This document shows positions 46,054 to 55,269 of a stretch of DNA of 64,000 nt, in pieces. This DNA comes from an uncultured bacterium. GTDB taxonomy: Bacteria > Hydrogenedentota > Hydrogenedentia > Hydrogenedentales > Hydrogenedentaceae. Every line of letters starts with the position of its first letter. Position 1 is the first letter of the stretch. Location of the stretch: NCBI GenBank assembly GCA_937124615.1, contig CAKZKR010000016.1:1-64000 (forward strand), given 5' to 3'. Both the position numbers and the translations under genes were made by a program. The notes under the pieces were generated by a model. That model ran no database searches, was not told where the DNA came from, and saw only the letters and a program-made list of their open reading frames with translations.

Positions 46054-46932
46054 TTATAAATTCTTTGGAAGGGGTTCTTTACTAATTTTTTCTGTCTCAC
46101 TTCCTTTTTCTGGATTTGTAGAAAGATACTGATATAAGGTATCTCCTATACCAAAACCTACATAAGCAAGCATAATAGGAAACAAAACAATCGCTACGGA
46201 AGTAGTCATGGCATAATGAATAATAGCTACAACAAAAGCTGTAATAGCAAGGGTGAGAAAAGCAGGCTTCGGTGCAAAGATAAAATACTTTAGACGGTCT
46301 TTGGGATATTTAACAGCGCTTACCATCAGCAGGGCAAGTATAACAGCCATAGGCCCTAAAGCATAAAAGGCAAATGGTCCTAATTTATGTAACTCCAATC
46401 GTGGTTCAAAATAGTTCAGAAAAAGCACAAAAGCAGACAAAGTTCCACCTGCAGCAGGTGATGGGAGACCTCTGAATGAATCTCGTTTTTCTGTTTCATA
46501 GGTATTAAATCTCGCCAATCGTAATGCGGCACAAATTACATATATAATCGCCATATATGAGCCCGTTTTTCCAATAATCGATTCTGCTTTTGGAGAAACA
46601 GGCAAATGAAAACCCTCTGGTAAATACGCCATAAATACCAATATTCCGGGAGCAACTCCAAATGTTACTAAATCACTCAAACTGTCGTATTGTTTTCCGA
46701 ATTCTGAAACGCTGTTTGTCATTTTTGCAATAGTTCCGTCTAATGAGTCAAAAATTATAGCCAAAAGAATAAAATATGCCGCTTTATCGAATTCAGAACC
46801 TATACTTGCAAAAATACTAGCAATACCTAGATATAGACTTATAGTTGTAAATACACTTGCCAGAACATTAATTGGGTTTCGTTTTTTTATGTTTATATCC
46901 GTTCTTTTTCGTTTTCTTTTATCGGTTGTCAT
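46054..46932 (-). CDS. pssA: CDP-diacylglycerol-serine O-phosphatidyltransferase
   Basis: Makes phosphatidylserine from CDP-diacylglycerol and serine. 292 residues with several membrane helices. The CDP-alcohol phosphotransferase signature is present as DSLDGTIAK, then G and YDSLSD at the usual spacing. The following LVTFGVAPGIL is specific to the PssA class. The gene starts two bases after the psd stop, so the two enzymes of phosphatidylethanolamine synthesis are cotranscribed, the order being psd then pssA. Confidence 0.92.
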   Translation of the reverse strand: MTTDKRKRKRTDINIKKRNPINVLASVFTTISLYLGIASIFASIGSEFDKAAYFILLAIIFDSLDGTIAKMTNSVSEFGKQYDSLSDLVTFGVAPGILVFMAYLPEGFHLPVSPKAESIIGKTGSYMAIIYVICAALRLARFNTYETEKRDSFRGLPSPAAGGTLSAFVLFLNYFEPRLELHKLGPFAFYALGPMAVILALLMVSAVKYPKDRLKYFIFAPKPAFLTLAITAFVVAIIHYAMTTSVAIVLFPIMLAYVGFGIGDTLYQYLSTNPEKGSETEKISKEPLPKNL

Positions 46933-46934
46933 GC

Positions 46935-47591
46935 TTATTTAAACCTCCCAATAATTGTTAAACCTGCATATACTTTGTCACTTTCCTTTATATATATTTC
47001 ACTATTAAGGGGTAAATACAATTCCACTCGAGAACCAAATTTTATCATCCCAAATTTTTCCCCTTTCTTAAGAAAAGTACCTTCCTTTATTGGACAGACA
47101 ATCCTTCTTGCAATCTTTCCTGCTATTTGTCTTACTGTTATATTACCCTTTCTTGTCTCTAAGAACAATGCATTGGACTCGTTATAATCGCTGGACTGAC
47201 TTTTCATGGCATTCATGAATTGGCCTTTTTTATAGATTATCTTCTTTATAACTCCATCGTAAGGAGAACGGTTTACATGTGCATTAAAGACCGACATAAA
47301 AATAGAAACTCTTATACATTTTCCTTCATAATATTCTTCCTTTTCAATTTCTTTTATTTCTACAATTGTTCCATCAGCCGGTGAAATAATCTCTTCTTCT
47401 TTTGCATTCATTGTTCTTGGGAAATCACGGAAAAAAAACATAATAAAAACTGCTAATATAAGAAATACTATTCCAATAGGCAATACAAGTCTATAATATT
47501 CATAGCCTATATATGACAATAATAACCCTACAAATATGCAGGGTATGTAATACTTCAACCCAATAATCCATGCATTAATTGAGTGATTCAA
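46935..47591 (-). CDS. psd: Phosphatidylserine decarboxylase, short form
   Basis: Decarboxylates phosphatidylserine to phosphatidylethanolamine. 218 residues, the archaeal-type short Psd with two N-terminal membrane segments. FMSVFNAHVNRSPYDGVIKK carries the conserved His. Self-cleavage at the Gly-Ser in MIKFGSRVEL would yield the pyruvoyl cofactor. It overlaps radC by four bases and is followed directly by pssA. Confidence 0.93.
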   Translation of the reverse strand: MNHSINAWIIGLKYYIPCIFVGLLLSYIGYEYYRLVLPIGIVFLILAVFIMFFFRDFPRTMNAKEEEIISPADGTIVEIKEIEKEEYYEGKCIRVSIFMSVFNAHVNRSPYDGVIKKIIYKKGQFMNAMKSQSSDYNESNALFLETRKGNITVRQIAGKIARRIVCPIKEGTFLKKGEKFGMIKFGSRVELYLPLNSEIYIKESDKVYAGLTIIGRFK

Positions 47592-48283
47592 AATAGTCCC
47601 CTTTCTTTCAGGCTTATGTATCTTCCATCGCCAAATATAACATGGTCTAATAATTGAATACCTACAATATTTCCGGCATCCCTTAATTGTTTTGTAATAT
47701 CTATGTCAGTTTGACTGGGTTCTGGATCCCCTGATGGGTGATTATGTGTGATAATAATATTAGGAGCTCCAATTCGAACTGCTAATCGAAATACATCCAT
47801 AGGATTAGCAACTGTACTGTCAATTCCTCCTTGTGATATTTTTTCTATTTTTATCACATCATTTCTAATATTTAATAAGATACAGATAAAACACTCTGTT
47901 TCGTAATCCTTATAGGTGCTCATTAATAATTCCGCAACATCAGATGGTTTCTGTATTCTTTTAACAAAAGTCTTCTGATGTCTAACAAGACGTTTACCTA
48001 ATTCCAATGCAGCTTTTAATTCTATTGCTTTTACTTTACCTACACCCTTGACTTTTTGTATCTCTTCAAGACTTGCCTGTGAGAGTTTTCTCAGGTCTTC
48101 AAAAGTTTTTAAGACATCTTCGGCCAATGTAATAGCACTTTTCTCTTTTGTCCCTGTCCTGAAAAGAACTGCTATTAATTCCGCATCTCTTAATGCTTCT
48201 GGACCGAGTTTATCCAATCTTTCCCTTGGTCTATCATTTAAAGGCATATCTCGCATTGTTTTTTTATATTGATACTCTTCCAT
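47588..48283 (-). CDS. radC: RadC/YeeS-family JAMM-domain protein
   Basis: 231 residues. The N-terminal helix-hairpin-helix (KVKGVGKVKAIELKAALELG) is followed by the JAB1/MPN-type metal-binding domain with THNHPSGDPEPSQTD. The family is historically linked to DNA repair, but its biochemical role is not established. Here it is embedded between prmC and psd, overlapping psd by four bases, as a normal chromosomal copy rather than part of a mobile element. Confidence 0.93.
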   Translation of the reverse strand: MEEYQYKKTMRDMPLNDRPRERLDKLGPEALRDAELIAVLFRTGTKEKSAITLAEDVLKTFEDLRKLSQASLEEIQKVKGVGKVKAIELKAALELGKRLVRHQKTFVKRIQKPSDVAELLMSTYKDYETECFICILLNIRNDVIKIEKISQGGIDSTVANPMDVFRLAVRIGAPNIIITHNHPSGDPEPSQTDIDITKQLRDAGNIVGIQLLDHVIFGDGRYISLKERGLF

Positions 48284-48298
48284 ATTGCTTTATTTTGA

Positions 48299-49153
48299 TT
48301 AAATTTTCTGGTTCCACATTCCTTTTATAACCCGAGGTAATTTTTGCAAATCAAACAATATTTTTATATTATCATATCCATTCTCTTTAAATATTTTTTC
48401 TACAATATATTTCTGCCCGTCACCCATTTCTAATAGAAGCCAACCGCCCATTGTTAAGTAGTATCGTGCTTCTTCTATAATTTTTCGTATTATATATGTC
48501 CCATCTTCCTTACAAAAAACAGCCCTCGAGTCTTCATAGTCTTTAATCGTTGGTGATATCATATTACGACTTTTTTCAGAAATGTAAGGTGGATTCGATA
48601 AAATAATGTCAAACTTACTCTTGTCATTTATAGGACTAAATAAATCACCAATAATTAAATTTATTTGAACATTATTTTCTTTAGCATTTTGTTTTGTAAG
48701 AATAGCAGCCTTTTCGTTTATATCTACTGATATACATTTTGTTTTCTTATTTGAATTATTAAGAATGGCTATAGGTATACAACCTGTCCCTGTACATAAT
48801 TCTAAAATATTGATTGATTTTTTACTAATTTCTTCAATTATTTTTAATGTCTCCTCTACAAGTAATTCGGTTTCGGGTCGAGGAATAAATATAGGGGGAA
48901 TGGTTTTAATTTTTAAGCCAAAAAATTCTGTATAACCAAGGATATATGCTATAGGTTCGTAATTTTTTCTTCTCTGAACAAACTTATTTATCTCAGGAGG
49001 AATATTTATTTCTTCTTTCACTCTACTCAGCAATTCAGCTCTCGTTATTTCTAATACATGAGCGAGTAACAATTCTGCTTCAAATCTTGGATTATCAGTT
49101 ATAGAACCAAGTTCTTCTGTAATCTGATTAAGTAAAACCCACAGGGTAGGCAT
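48299..49153 (-). CDS. prmC: Peptide chain release factor N5-glutamine methyltransferase
   Basis: Methylates the Gln of the GGQ motif in release factors. 284 residues. The N-terminal helical domain begins with TLWVLLNQITEELG. The SAM site is ILELCTGTGCIPIAI, and the catalytic NPPY is in FDIILSNPPYISEKSRN. It lies five bases after prfA, its substrate's gene, a classic pairing. Confidence 0.95.
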   Translation of the reverse strand: MPTLWVLLNQITEELGSITDNPRFEAELLLAHVLEITRAELLSRVKEEINIPPEINKFVQRRKNYEPIAYILGYTEFFGLKIKTIPPIFIPRPETELLVEETLKIIEEISKKSINILELCTGTGCIPIAILNNSNKKTKCISVDINEKAAILTKQNAKENNVQINLIIGDLFSPINDKSKFDIILSNPPYISEKSRNMISPTIKDYEDSRAVFCKEDGTYIIRKIIEEARYYLTMGGWLLLEMGDGQKYIVEKIFKENGYDNIKILFDLQKLPRVIKGMWNQKI

Positions 49154-49158
49154 ATTTT

Positions 49159-50262
49159 TTACTTTGTTGTAGAATTTTCCGTTTCTGCAAGTTGAGCAAG
49201 TCTATCAGCCTGGTCCGCTGCTACAAGTGCATCAATAACTTGCTGTAGTTCTCCATCTAATATTTTGTCAAGAGAGTATAATGTAAGGCCTATTCTATGT
49301 TCTGTTACACGGTTTTGTGGAAAATTATAAGTTCTAATTCGTTCGCTCCTATCCCCTGAACCCACCTGAATTTTTCTATGCTCTGACCTCATTTTTTGTT
49401 CTTCATGTGTTTTTATATCCAAAAGTCGTGAACGAAGAACTTTAAGTGCTCTTGCTTTGTTTTTATGTTGGGAACGTTCATCTTGACAAGTAACTACAAT
49501 CCCTGTTGGTATATGGGTAATTCGGACCGCAGAATCTGTGGTATTAACCCCCTGTCCACCATGTCCTGAAGAACGATAGACATCGATTTGAAGGTCTTTG
49601 GGATCTATGTCTATATCGATTTCATCTGCTTCGGGTAATACTGCCACAGTAACAGCAGAAGTATGTATTCGCCCCTGGGCCTCCGTTTCAGGGACACGCT
49701 GAACACGGTGTACTCCCCCCTCATATTTTAACTGACTATAAACAGATTGTCCTGAGATTTGAAAACAAATCTCCTTGTATCCACCAAGTTCTGTTGGGTG
49801 AGAGTCTAATACTTCTACTCTCCATCCTTTCTTTTCTGCAAATCGTATGTACATTCTATATAAATCGGCTACGAATAAACCTGCTTCTTCTCCACCCGTT
49901 CCTGCTCTTATTTCTATTATCGTATTCTTTTCATCATTTGGGTCTTTAGGGAGAAGTAAAATACGCAACTTCTGTTCAAGACGGGTTAATTCTTCTTGTA
50001 ATAAATATCGTTCCTCTTGTGCTAAACTAATTAGTTCACTATCTGTTTCTTCTCTAATGACTTCCTCTGTATGTATTAAATGCTTTTCTTTAAGTTCAAA
50101 CAGTTGATATGTTTGAACAATATCCTCCATTTCCCTCTGTGTCTTAACAAGCCGTCGATATGCTTCGGGGTCACATGCTATTTCAGGGGAAGCCATTTTT
50201 TCATTCAGACGATAATATTCGTCAACAATAGCGCGTATTTTTTCGCGCAGGAGGGTATCCAT
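49159..50262 (-). CDS. prfA: Peptide chain release factor 1
   Basis: Ends translation at UAA and UAG codons. 367 residues. The GGQ motif lies in [18 protein letters not shown] and contacts the peptidyl-transferase centre. [20 protein letters not shown] and [13 protein letters not shown] are typical of RF1. Position next to prmC and rpmE and the lack of the programmed frameshift typical of prfB support RF1 rather than RF2. It lies 14 bases after rpmE. Confidence 0.96.
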   Translation of the reverse strand: MDTLLREKIRAIVDEYYRLNEKMASPEIACDPEAYRRLVKTQREMEDIVQTYQLFELKEKHLIHTEEVIREETDSELISLAQEERYLLQEELTRLEQKLRILLLPKDPNDEKNTIIEIRAGTGGEEAGLFVADLYRMYIRFAEKKGWRVEVLDSHPTELGGYKEICFQISGQSVYSQLKYEGGVHRVQRVPETEAQGRIHTSAVTVAVLPEADEIDIDIDPKDLQIDVYRSSGHGGQGVNTTDSAVRITHIPTGIVVTCQDERSQHKNKARALKVLRSRLLDIKTHEEQKMRSEHRKIQVGSGDRSERIRTYNFPQNRVTEHRIGLTLYSLDKILDGELQQVIDALVAADQADRLAQLAETENSTTK

Positions 50263-50276
50263 ATTTTAAAATATTT

Positions 50277-50501
50277 TTAATTAGATTGTGTTTTAGAAGT
50301 TGCCTTTTTTGCGTATTTCTTTTGAAATCTTTCAACTCTACCCTCACTATCTACAAATTTTTGTTTTCCAGTAAAAAAAGGATGACAGTTTGAACAGATT
50401 TCAACATTAATATTAGGTTTTGTTGCACGAGTTTTAAATGTATTACCACATGCACATTTAACCGTGGCTTCAACATAGTTTGGATGGATACCTTTTTTCA
50501 C
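50277..50501 (-). CDS. rpmE: Ribosomal protein L31
   Basis: 74 residues starting [20 protein letters not shown]. The C-x-C and [14 protein letters not shown] motifs mark the zinc-binding (C+) form. Lysine-rich tail. First gene of the rpmE-prfA-prmC-radC-psd-pssA run. AAAGGAGAA gives a strong ribosome-binding site. An extended -10 promoter lies about 57 bases upstream. Confidence 0.96.
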   Translation of the reverse strand: MKKGIHPNYVEATVKCACGNTFKTRATKPNINVEICSNCHPFFTGKQKFVDSEGRVERFQKKYAKKATSKTQSN

Positions 50502-50557
50502 ATCTATTCTCCTTTATTATTGTATAGAAATAATTTCCCCTTCAAAGTTGAAGACTT

Positions 50558-50566
50558 ATTATATCA
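50558..50566 (-). promoter_or_regulatory. Extended -10 promoter of the rpmE-prfA run
   Basis: Minus strand reads TGATATAAT, a perfect extended -10 element. Transcription should begin near 50551, inside the self-complementary CTTCAACTTTGAAG, leaving a 50-base leader before rpmE. Confidence 0.55.
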
Positions 50567-50594
50567 CTAAAATTACCCATTTATCAAAAGGTCT

Positions 50595-52121
50595 TTAACT
50601 TTTGTGATTGTCTAATGCGTCTTTTATTGCAATATACTTGTTCACAGCATTTAAATAGGCTTTTACTGCTGCTTCTACAATATCTGTACTTGAACCGTTT
50701 CCTGTTATGTTTTTACCATTAAACTTCACTACAACAGTTGCTTCACCTACTGCATCTTTTCCGGGTGTCGTAGCACGAATATCGAATTGTTCTAATTGAC
50801 CTAATACTCCTGTAATTCGTTCAATAGCCTTGCATGCTGCATCTACAGGTCCATCACCAATTGCGGTATCCATCAGTGATTCATTCCCCTTTCTCAATTT
50901 AACCAATGCAGTATAGGGGTCATGACCGGCTGTTCGAACCTGTTCTAAATGATAGGTTTCAACCTGCTCTTGATGTAAAGATACAATCAACAATAAAATA
51001 TCTTCATCATAAATTTCTTTTTTCCTTTCTGCTAACGCCATAAATTTCTCATATAGCTTGTCTAACTCTTCTTTCTCAAGCTTGTATCCTAAATTTTCAC
51101 AGCGTTTTGCTAAACCTGCTCTTCCTGAATGCTTACCCAGTACAAGGGTAGAACGGACATTCCCAATCATTTCCGGTGTTATAATTTCATAAGTTTTTGT
51201 ATTTGCAATTATGCCGTGTTGATGTATCCCAGATTCATGAGCGAAAGCATTTCTTCCTACAATAGGTTTGTTGTAGGGAACTTTCAATCCCGTTAATTTA
51301 CTTAGTAAATTACTCGAAGGCATAATCTCTGTGGTAACAATATTACAAGTATAAGTATAAATATCATGTCTCGTATGTATAATCATTACTAATTCTTCCA
51401 TGGAGGTATTTCCTGCCCTTTCCCCTATCCCGTTTACTGTGCATTCAATTTGTCTTGCACCTCCTTCGAGAGCGGCTAAAGCATTCGATACAGCAAGCCC
51501 TAAATCATTATGGTTATGACAGGAAAAGATAATATTTTCAGGAGGCTGTACCTTGTCTATCACATAAGCAAACATTTCTCTTATCTCACTGGGCGTTACA
51601 TAACCCACTGTATCAGGCAAATTAATTACATCAGCACCTGCATCAACAGCCACTTTTGTAAGTTCAACTAAGAAATCCCACTCAGAACGAGTCGCATCTT
51701 CTGCTGAAAATTCTACTCTTGGGACAAGACTCTTCGCCAATTTAACGGCTTCTCTTGCTCTTTCTAACACTTGTTTAGGAGACATTTTTAATTTATATTC
51801 CATGTGAATCTTCGAACTTGCAATAAAAGTATGCAATGTCGGTTTTTCTGCATACTTCAAGGCATCAGCTGCACAGCGAATGTCTTCGTCTAATGCCCTT
51901 GCAAGACCTGCTACACGGCATTTCTTGACTGCTTTTGCAATTTTCTGGACAGATTCAAATTCTTGTTTCGATGCTATAGGAAATCCCGCTTCTATTGTAT
52001 CAACACCAAGCTTTTCCAGTTGTAAAGCCATTTGAAATTTTTCCTGAGTGTTCATACTTGCACCTGGAGATTGTTCGCCATCTCTTAATGTTGTGTCAAA
52101 TATCTCAAATTTAATACTCAT
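50595..52121 (-). CDS. leuA: 2-isopropylmalate synthase
   Basis: Condenses acetyl-CoA with 2-ketoisovalerate, the first committed step of leucine synthesis. 508 residues, full length with the regulatory domain. The N-terminal FDTTLRDGEQSPGASM and the metal-binding FSCHNHNDLGLAVSNALAA are family signatures, as is GIGERAGNTSMEELV. The C-terminal LeuA allosteric domain (about 390-500) should give leucine feedback. The other leu genes are not in the window, so it stands alone here. No leucine-codon leader peptide is visible in the 52-base predicted leader. Confidence 0.95.
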   Translation of the reverse strand: MSIKFEIFDTTLRDGEQSPGASMNTQEKFQMALQLEKLGVDTIEAGFPIASKQEFESVQKIAKAVKKCRVAGLARALDEDIRCAADALKYAEKPTLHTFIASSKIHMEYKLKMSPKQVLERAREAVKLAKSLVPRVEFSAEDATRSEWDFLVELTKVAVDAGADVINLPDTVGYVTPSEIREMFAYVIDKVQPPENIIFSCHNHNDLGLAVSNALAALEGGARQIECTVNGIGERAGNTSMEELVMIIHTRHDIYTYTCNIVTTEIMPSSNLLSKLTGLKVPYNKPIVGRNAFAHESGIHQHGIIANTKTYEIITPEMIGNVRSTLVLGKHSGRAGLAKRCENLGYKLEKEELDKLYEKFMALAERKKEIYDEDILLLIVSLHQEQVETYHLEQVRTAGHDPYTALVKLRKGNESLMDTAIGDGPVDAACKAIERITGVLGQLEQFDIRATTPGKDAVGEATVVVKFNGKNITGNGSSTDIVEAAVKAYLNAVNKYIAIKDALDNHKS

Positions 52122-52179
52122 ATATTTATGCTCCTAAAGGTTATCATCTTTTCATTTTAATGGGGAAAATTGATTTATT

Positions 52180-52188
52180 ATTATAACA
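52180..52188 (-). promoter_or_regulatory. Extended -10 promoter of leuA
   Basis: Minus strand reads TGTTATAAT, a perfect extended -10 element, 58 bases before the leuA ATG, with TAGGAG as the ribosome-binding site nearer the start. No -35 hexamer is clear. Confidence 0.55.
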
Positions 52189-52248
52189 TAAATAATATTA
52201 GTGATTTATTACTATACATTTACAAATAAAACGGATTATATATTTAAT

Positions 52249-53193
52249 CTATTCCCTATTTTTTTTATAAATTTCAATATTTCTCTTAAATCTATTTATT
52301 CTTGATTTTCCAATAGGAGTTTTTCCAAAATAAATAGCAAGTTCCTTATCATTCATCTCTATTATCTTTTCTTTATCTATATCTCCTAAAATACAAAACC
52401 CTTTGTTATCATACAGTATCTTATTTTCATTCCAGGGACATTTTTTTTGACATATATCACATCCGAAGATCGTATTTTTTATTTTATCCTTTATATTGGA
52501 TGGAATTATATCTTTATTTTCTACCGTATGATATGCTAAACATTTACGACAATCTATATATCCTTTGTAATTTATAGCCTCTGTCGGACAAGATTCTATA
52601 CACTTTCTACAATCTCCACATTGATTTCTTATTTCTTTATCCCTCGGCAAACAAATATTTACAATCAATATTCCTAATAGGAACCATGAACCCATTATAG
52701 GATTAATAACAAGAGAATTTTTTCCTTGCCATCCAATTCCCGCGCGGACAGCCCACTCTTTCTCATGAACAGGTCCTGTATCAACAGATATTTTAAATTT
52801 CAATTTCTCAATGATTGTGGATAATAACAATGCTATAGATTTTATCTTCTTTTTTATTACTTTATGATAATCATATCCATGGGCATACATCGCTATTTGG
52901 TCAATGCAACATTTATGCCAATAGGGATAACCAAACACAATTACTGATTTTGACTCATAGAACCAAATTCGTATTTCCTCCCTTGTATCTATAGACTTTC
53001 GAAACCATTCCATATCTGCATGACAGCCTAATTCTACCCAATTTTTTAAATTCAGGATTGTATTGATTTCTTTTACTTCTGCTACCCCAGATACTGCAAA
53101 ACCAAGCTCTTTAGCGATATTTCTAATTTTATTTTTTATCTCCATTTGTAATTCAACCGATCCATTTACTTCTTCAATCATGTATTTTTTCAT
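52249..53193 (-). CDS. queG: Epoxyqueuosine reductase
   Basis: Reduces epoxyqueuosine to queuosine in tRNA, using a cobalamin cofactor and two [4Fe-4S] clusters. 314 residues. ISVDTGPVHEKEWAVRAGIG contains the catalytic Asp region. Two ferredoxin-like Cys sets follow: CGDCRKCIESCPTEAI and CLAYH with FGCDICQKKCPWN. It lacks the HEAT-repeat C-terminus of long forms. It is a cobalamin user in the same window as a B12 riboswitch, although not under its control here. Divergent from the DCC-family gene with 52 bases between starts. Confidence 0.93.
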   Translation of the reverse strand: MKKYMIEEVNGSVELQMEIKNKIRNIAKELGFAVSGVAEVKEINTILNLKNWVELGCHADMEWFRKSIDTREEIRIWFYESKSVIVFGYPYWHKCCIDQIAMYAHGYDYHKVIKKKIKSIALLLSTIIEKLKFKISVDTGPVHEKEWAVRAGIGWQGKNSLVINPIMGSWFLLGILIVNICLPRDKEIRNQCGDCRKCIESCPTEAINYKGYIDCRKCLAYHTVENKDIIPSNIKDKIKNTIFGCDICQKKCPWNENKILYDNKGFCILGDIDKEKIIEMNDKELAIYFGKTPIGKSRINRFKRNIEIYKKNRE

Positions 53194-53245
53194 TGGAATA
53201 TTCTTTTTATATATTTTGTTTTTTGTAATAATAAAGGTAAGTTTT

Positions 53246-53617
53246 ATGAAACCTGTAGTTGTTTATGATGATAAATGCGAAATATGCACAAATTTTTCAA
53301 ACTATATAATGAAAAAATCAACAAGTTTACAGAACACATTAGAATTTCTTCCATTATCTGAAGCAAAGGACAAATTAAGTCCAGATATTTTATGTCAACA
53401 TAAACTTGATAAATCTGTCCACCTCATTGTTAATGAACATAAAGTTTTATCTCGATTTGAGGCAATACAGGGCATCTGTATAAGAACTCATATCTTCCCT
53501 TTTCTGCATAAAATAAAATCTCCATTCCTAATTTCTATTCTTAATTCATGTTATAATTTTGTTTCCAGATATAAAGATACAATTCTTTTCCGGTTTCTTT
53601 CTCGATTGCTATCATAG
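53246..53617 (+). CDS. Thiol-disulfide oxidoreductase DCC family (DUF393) protein
   Basis: 123 residues. VVVYDDKCEICTNFSNYIMK contains the family's D-x-x-C-x-x-C motif, with the Cys pair at residues 11 and 14. LEFLPLSEAK and the later FEAIQGI region also fit. Function is unknown beyond a presumed thioredoxin-like redox role. The open frame extends upstream to 53063, but that would run through queG. The ATG at 53246 has AAAGGTAAG eight bases away and gives the normal family N-terminus. Confidence 0.82.
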   Translation: MKPVVVYDDKCEICTNFSNYIMKKSTSLQNTLEFLPLSEAKDKLSPDILCQHKLDKSVHLIVNEHKVLSRFEAIQGICIRTHIFPFLHKIKSPFLISILNSCYNFVSRYKDTILFRFLSRLLS

Positions 53618-53718
53618 TCAGATAATCTCAGAATACTTTGCTGCTGAATTATTAATCACTATCTATTTTTTATTTATAATATACCATCTTTTCAATTATA
53701 TTATTAAGGGGATTAATT

Positions 53719-54210
53719 ATGAATTTAAGGAAATTACCCGTATACCCATATTGTTTTGTTTGTGGTCAACATAATTCTTCTGGTTTACAATCCCAGTTTT
53801 TTATTCAAGACCAATATACAATACTTCCTGTCCGGTTTACAGAAAAGCATACAGGATACCCCGGGTTTGCCCATGGTGGTGTTGTTGCTTCTGCAATGGA
53901 CGAAACTATGGCCTGGTCCTCTGCCCGGTACTTTAATAGAATGTGTGTTACAGCAGAGTTTACTGTTCGCTTTCTAAAAAGAGTCCCTTTGAATAAAGAT
54001 TTATTAGTAAAAACATGGATAACAAAGGAACACCGTCTTTTAGCAAGTACGGAAGGAGTCTTGTTAGATAAGGAAACAGAAGAAATATTGGTTCGTTCAT
54101 GGGGAAAATTTATGCCTATTTCTGAGGAGGAAACTCAAATTGTAGATAAATATTTATTATATGATGAAAATACAGAAAAAATCTTTAACAACTCGATTAA
54201 TCATCAATAG
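53719..54210 (+). CDS. Hotdog-fold acyl-CoA thioesterase (PaaI-like)
   Basis: 163 residues. GFAHGGVVASAMDETMAWSS is the central helix region of PaaI/YbaW-type hotdog thioesterases, including the catalytic-type Asp/Glu after the HGG. CVTAEFTVRFLKRVPL is the following strand. The N-terminal YCFVCGQHNSSGLQ is a frequent opening in this group. It probably hydrolyses an acyl-CoA; the substrate is unknown. AAGGGGA lies nine bases before the ATG. It precedes mtnA by 11 bases and may be cotranscribed. Confidence 0.85.
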   Translation: MNLRKLPVYPYCFVCGQHNSSGLQSQFFIQDQYTILPVRFTEKHTGYPGFAHGGVVASAMDETMAWSSARYFNRMCVTAEFTVRFLKRVPLNKDLLVKTWITKEHRLLASTEGVLLDKETEEILVRSWGKFMPISEEETQIVDKYLLYDENTEKIFNNSINHQ

Positions 54211-54221
54211 TAGGAATATAT

Positions 54222-55268
54222 ATGAAATCTCACCTAAAATCTATAATTTGGGAAAACAGAAAACTACACATCATTGACCAGACCTTATTACCAACCTCTC
54301 TTACAAGTATTCCCATAGACACATTAGAAGATGCAGAAGAAGCAATTAAGTTATTAAAAATTCGGGGAGCTCCTGCCTTGGGTATTTTCGCAGGATTTGC
54401 GTTAGTTGCAATAGTAATTAATAAAAAACCAAAAGATATTTCAGAAGCAATAGAAATTCTTAATTTTTCAGCATCCGTCATAAAAAAAACAAGGCCTACT
54501 GCAGTAAATCTTTTTTGGGCAATCGATAGGATACTAAAGGTAGCTCATGGCTCTTTTCATAAATCCCTAGATAGTCTCATATTTGAAATTGAACAGGAGG
54601 CATTAAATATATATCAGGAAGAAATAACAGCATGTAAACAAATAGGAATTTACGGTAATACACTTATAACAAATCCAACTACTGTATTAACTCATTGCAA
54701 TGCTGGGGCCCTTGCAACCGGTGAATATGGGACTGCACTTTCCCCTATCTATATTGCAGCAGAAGAAGGAAAAAAAGTTCATGTATTTGCCGATGAGACG
54801 CGACCCTTATTACAGGGGGCCCGATTAACTACATGGGAATTAAAATATGCAGGAATCCCCGTAACTTTGATTTGTGATAATATGGCGGGACATGTAATGA
54901 AATTAAAAAAGGTAGATATGGTTATTATAGGTGCCGACCGTATTGCAAAAAATGGCGATACTGCAAATAAAATTGGGACATATTCTCTATCAATCCTGGC
55001 TAAATATCATGGAATACCCTTTTATGTGTCTGCTCCTTCTTCAACCTTTGACTTAAACACCTCTGATGGTACCCAAATACCTATTGAAGAAAGAAATCCT
55101 GAAGAAATTTCTTTTTTTAATAATAAAAGAAATGCTCCAGAAGATGTTCTAATCTATAATCCTGCATTCGATATAACACCTGCCGAAAATATAACTGCTT
55201 TTATAACGGAAAAAGGAATTATCTATCCGCCTTTTGAAGAAAACATAGCCAACATCATAGGGAAATAA
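54222..55268 (+). CDS. mtnA: S-methyl-5-thioribose-1-phosphate isomerase
   Basis: Converts methylthioribose 1-phosphate to methylthioribulose 1-phosphate in methionine salvage. 348 residues related to eIF2B subunits. IRGAPALGIFAG, the catalytic Cys region THCNAGALAT, DETRPLLQGARLTTWEL and the catalytic Asp in IIGADRIAKNGDTANKIGTY are all present. No other salvage genes are adjacent. It is followed by kdsA after one base, so the operon mixes functions. Confidence 0.96.
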   Translation: MKSHLKSIIWENRKLHIIDQTLLPTSLTSIPIDTLEDAEEAIKLLKIRGAPALGIFAGFALVAIVINKKPKDISEAIEILNFSASVIKKTRPTAVNLFWAIDRILKVAHGSFHKSLDSLIFEIEQEALNIYQEEITACKQIGIYGNTLITNPTTVLTHCNAGALATGEYGTALSPIYIAAEEGKKVHVFADETRPLLQGARLTTWELKYAGIPVTLICDNMAGHVMKLKKVDMVIIGADRIAKNGDTANKIGTYSLSILAKYHGIPFYVSAPSSTFDLNTSDGTQIPIEERNPEEISFFNNKRNAPEDVLIYNPAFDITPAENITAFITEKGIIYPPFEENIANIIGK

Positions 55269-55269
55269 T

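Noticed and set aside
47588-48283. radC as a marker of a mobile or defence island
   Set aside because: RadC homologues do occur on such islands, but here the gene is embedded and overlapped in a housekeeping run with prmC and psd, and no integrase, repeat or defence gene is near.
53063-53245. Long N-terminal extension of the DCC-family protein
   Set aside because: It would lie antisense inside the start of queG, and the ATG at 53246 has its own ribosome-binding site and the normal family N-terminus.
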